The translations under genes were made by a program, and so were the position numbers. From assembly GCA_003152595.1 (NCBI GenBank), contig PMAM01000073.1, positions 38,814 through 45,705 on the forward strand: a stretch of 6,892 nt of DNA, in the 5' to 3' direction. Below, one piece after another: positions 6,523-6,892 of this stretch (the first letter of the stretch is position 1; each line of letters begins with the position of its first letter). The notes beneath the pieces were generated by a model. The model was not told the DNA's origin, did not search any database, and saw only the letters and a program-made list of their open reading frames with translations. The DNA is from Acidobacterium sp. GTDB taxonomy: Bacteria > Acidobacteriota > Terriglobia > Terriglobales > Acidobacteriaceae.

Positions 6523-6810
6523 ATGAACTTTCTGATGTCTTGCCTGCAAGCGGTTCTCAACTTCTTTGCAGAGATTCTCTTTGGATGCACCCACACGCGC
6601 GTCACGCGCCCCTTCACGCTCGGCAATGAGACCTACGAGGTGTGCCTTGACTGCGGCAAACAGATTTATTATTCGGCAACCGAGATGCGCCGCCTGACCC
6701 CGTTTGAGGTCCGCAGGCTGAGGGCAGCCAGAGTGGGCGAGGTGAAGGTGGTTCCGATCAACGCGCCTCACCTGATTCCCCGCGACCGCAAGCCCAACGT
6801 TGCGGCCTGA
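6523..6810 (+). CDS. Small protein with putative CxH...CxxC zinc site
   Basis: This 95-aa protein begins MNFLMSCLQAVLNFFAEILF, a hydrophobic or amphipathic helix of about 20 residues, and continues into GCTHTRVTRPF and YEVCLDCGKQIYY. Cys22, His24, Cys41 and Cys44 form a CxH-x16-CxxC arrangement that fits a small zinc ribbon or knuckle; metal binding is inferred. The C-terminal half is basic (MRRLTPFEVRRLRAARVGEVK) and ends in a proline-containing tail. No named family is recognised with certainty, though similar short CxH/CxxCG proteins are, to my knowledge, frequent hypotheticals in Acidobacteriota. The N-terminal helix could be a membrane or partner-binding element, since it is too polar at its start to be a clear signal peptide. 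It follows the dehydrogenase by 86 bp on the same strand and is closed by a good terminator, so it is either the last gene of that unit or a separate short transcript. Confidence 0.75.
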   Translation: MNFLMSCLQAVLNFFAEILFGCTHTRVTRPFTLGNETYEVCLDCGKQIYYSATEMRRLTPFEVRRLRAARVGEVKVVPINAPHLIPRDRKPNVAA

Positions 6811-6848
6811 GTTTACTTTCTCCTTGTAGTGATTGGTTGGTTTGATTG

Positions 6849-6880
6849 AAGGGGGCGTTTCGGCGCTCCCTTTCGCTTTT
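6849..6880 (+). terminator. Intrinsic terminator after the small zinc-site gene
   Basis: AAGGGGGCG (6849-6857) pairs over 9 bp (one G-U) with CGCTCCCTT (6864-6872) around a 6-nt TTTCGG loop. A CGCTTTT tract follows at 6874-6880. It lies 38 bp after the stop codon at 6810. Confidence 0.75.
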
Positions 6881-6892
6881 GTATCTTGCTTT

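Noticed and set aside
1..6892. Search for CRISPR arrays, tRNA genes, insertion sequences, toxin-antitoxin or defence genes
   Set aside because: Nothing supports them: no regularly spaced long repeats, no tRNA cloverleaf noticed, no transposase or nuclease motifs, and every sizeable reading frame has an ordinary metabolic or small-protein explanation.

Overview
This 6.9-kb window comes from a GC-rich bacterial chromosome and reads as ordinary, densely packed soil-bacterium DNA. Gene content points to Acidobacteriota (Terriglobia type). The clues are a secreted GH51 arabinofuranosidase beside a mutarotase and a secreted esterase, a zinc-less MDR oxidoreductase, a tiny charged helical protein beginning MARGWESK, and a small CxH/CxxC protein. 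The phylum call is inference from protein style, not from a marker gene.

Left part (1-4438): three co-directional genes look like a plant-polysaccharide side-chain module. They are an aldose 1-epimerase cut off at its 5' end (1-939), a secreted GH51 alpha-L-arabinofuranosidase with an apparent carbohydrate-binding-like insertion (1094-3250), and a secreted alpha/beta-hydrolase esterase of the esterase-D/feruloyl-esterase superfamily (3323-4438). A plausible joint role is release of arabinose from arabinoxylan, arabinan or arabinogalactan, removal of ester groups, and anomer interconversion of the freed sugar. A bulged hairpin followed by four T after the epimerase may separate it from the arabinofuranosidase-esterase pair.

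Right part (4497-6892): a DinB/YfiT-type four-helix metal-binding protein (4497-5054) converges, with a 12-bp gap, on a 77-aa charged helical protein on the minus strand (5067-5300). That small gene is divergent from a medium-chain, zinc-less alcohol dehydrogenase/quinone reductase-like enzyme (5423-6436). Their shared 122-bp spacer carries a cluster of heptamer repeats (consensus RGTACRG) directly at the start of the minus-strand gene. Last is a 95-aa protein with a putative CxH...CxxC zinc site (6523-6810), closed by a good intrinsic terminator (6849-6880).

Five gene starts are set by visible Shine-Dalgarno sequences, four of them downstream of the longest possible start. No tRNA, rRNA, CRISPR array, insertion sequence or phage gene is visible. 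I did not find a convincing undescribed system. The items most worth a second look are the heptamer repeat at the small minus-strand gene, that gene itself, and the small zinc-site protein.
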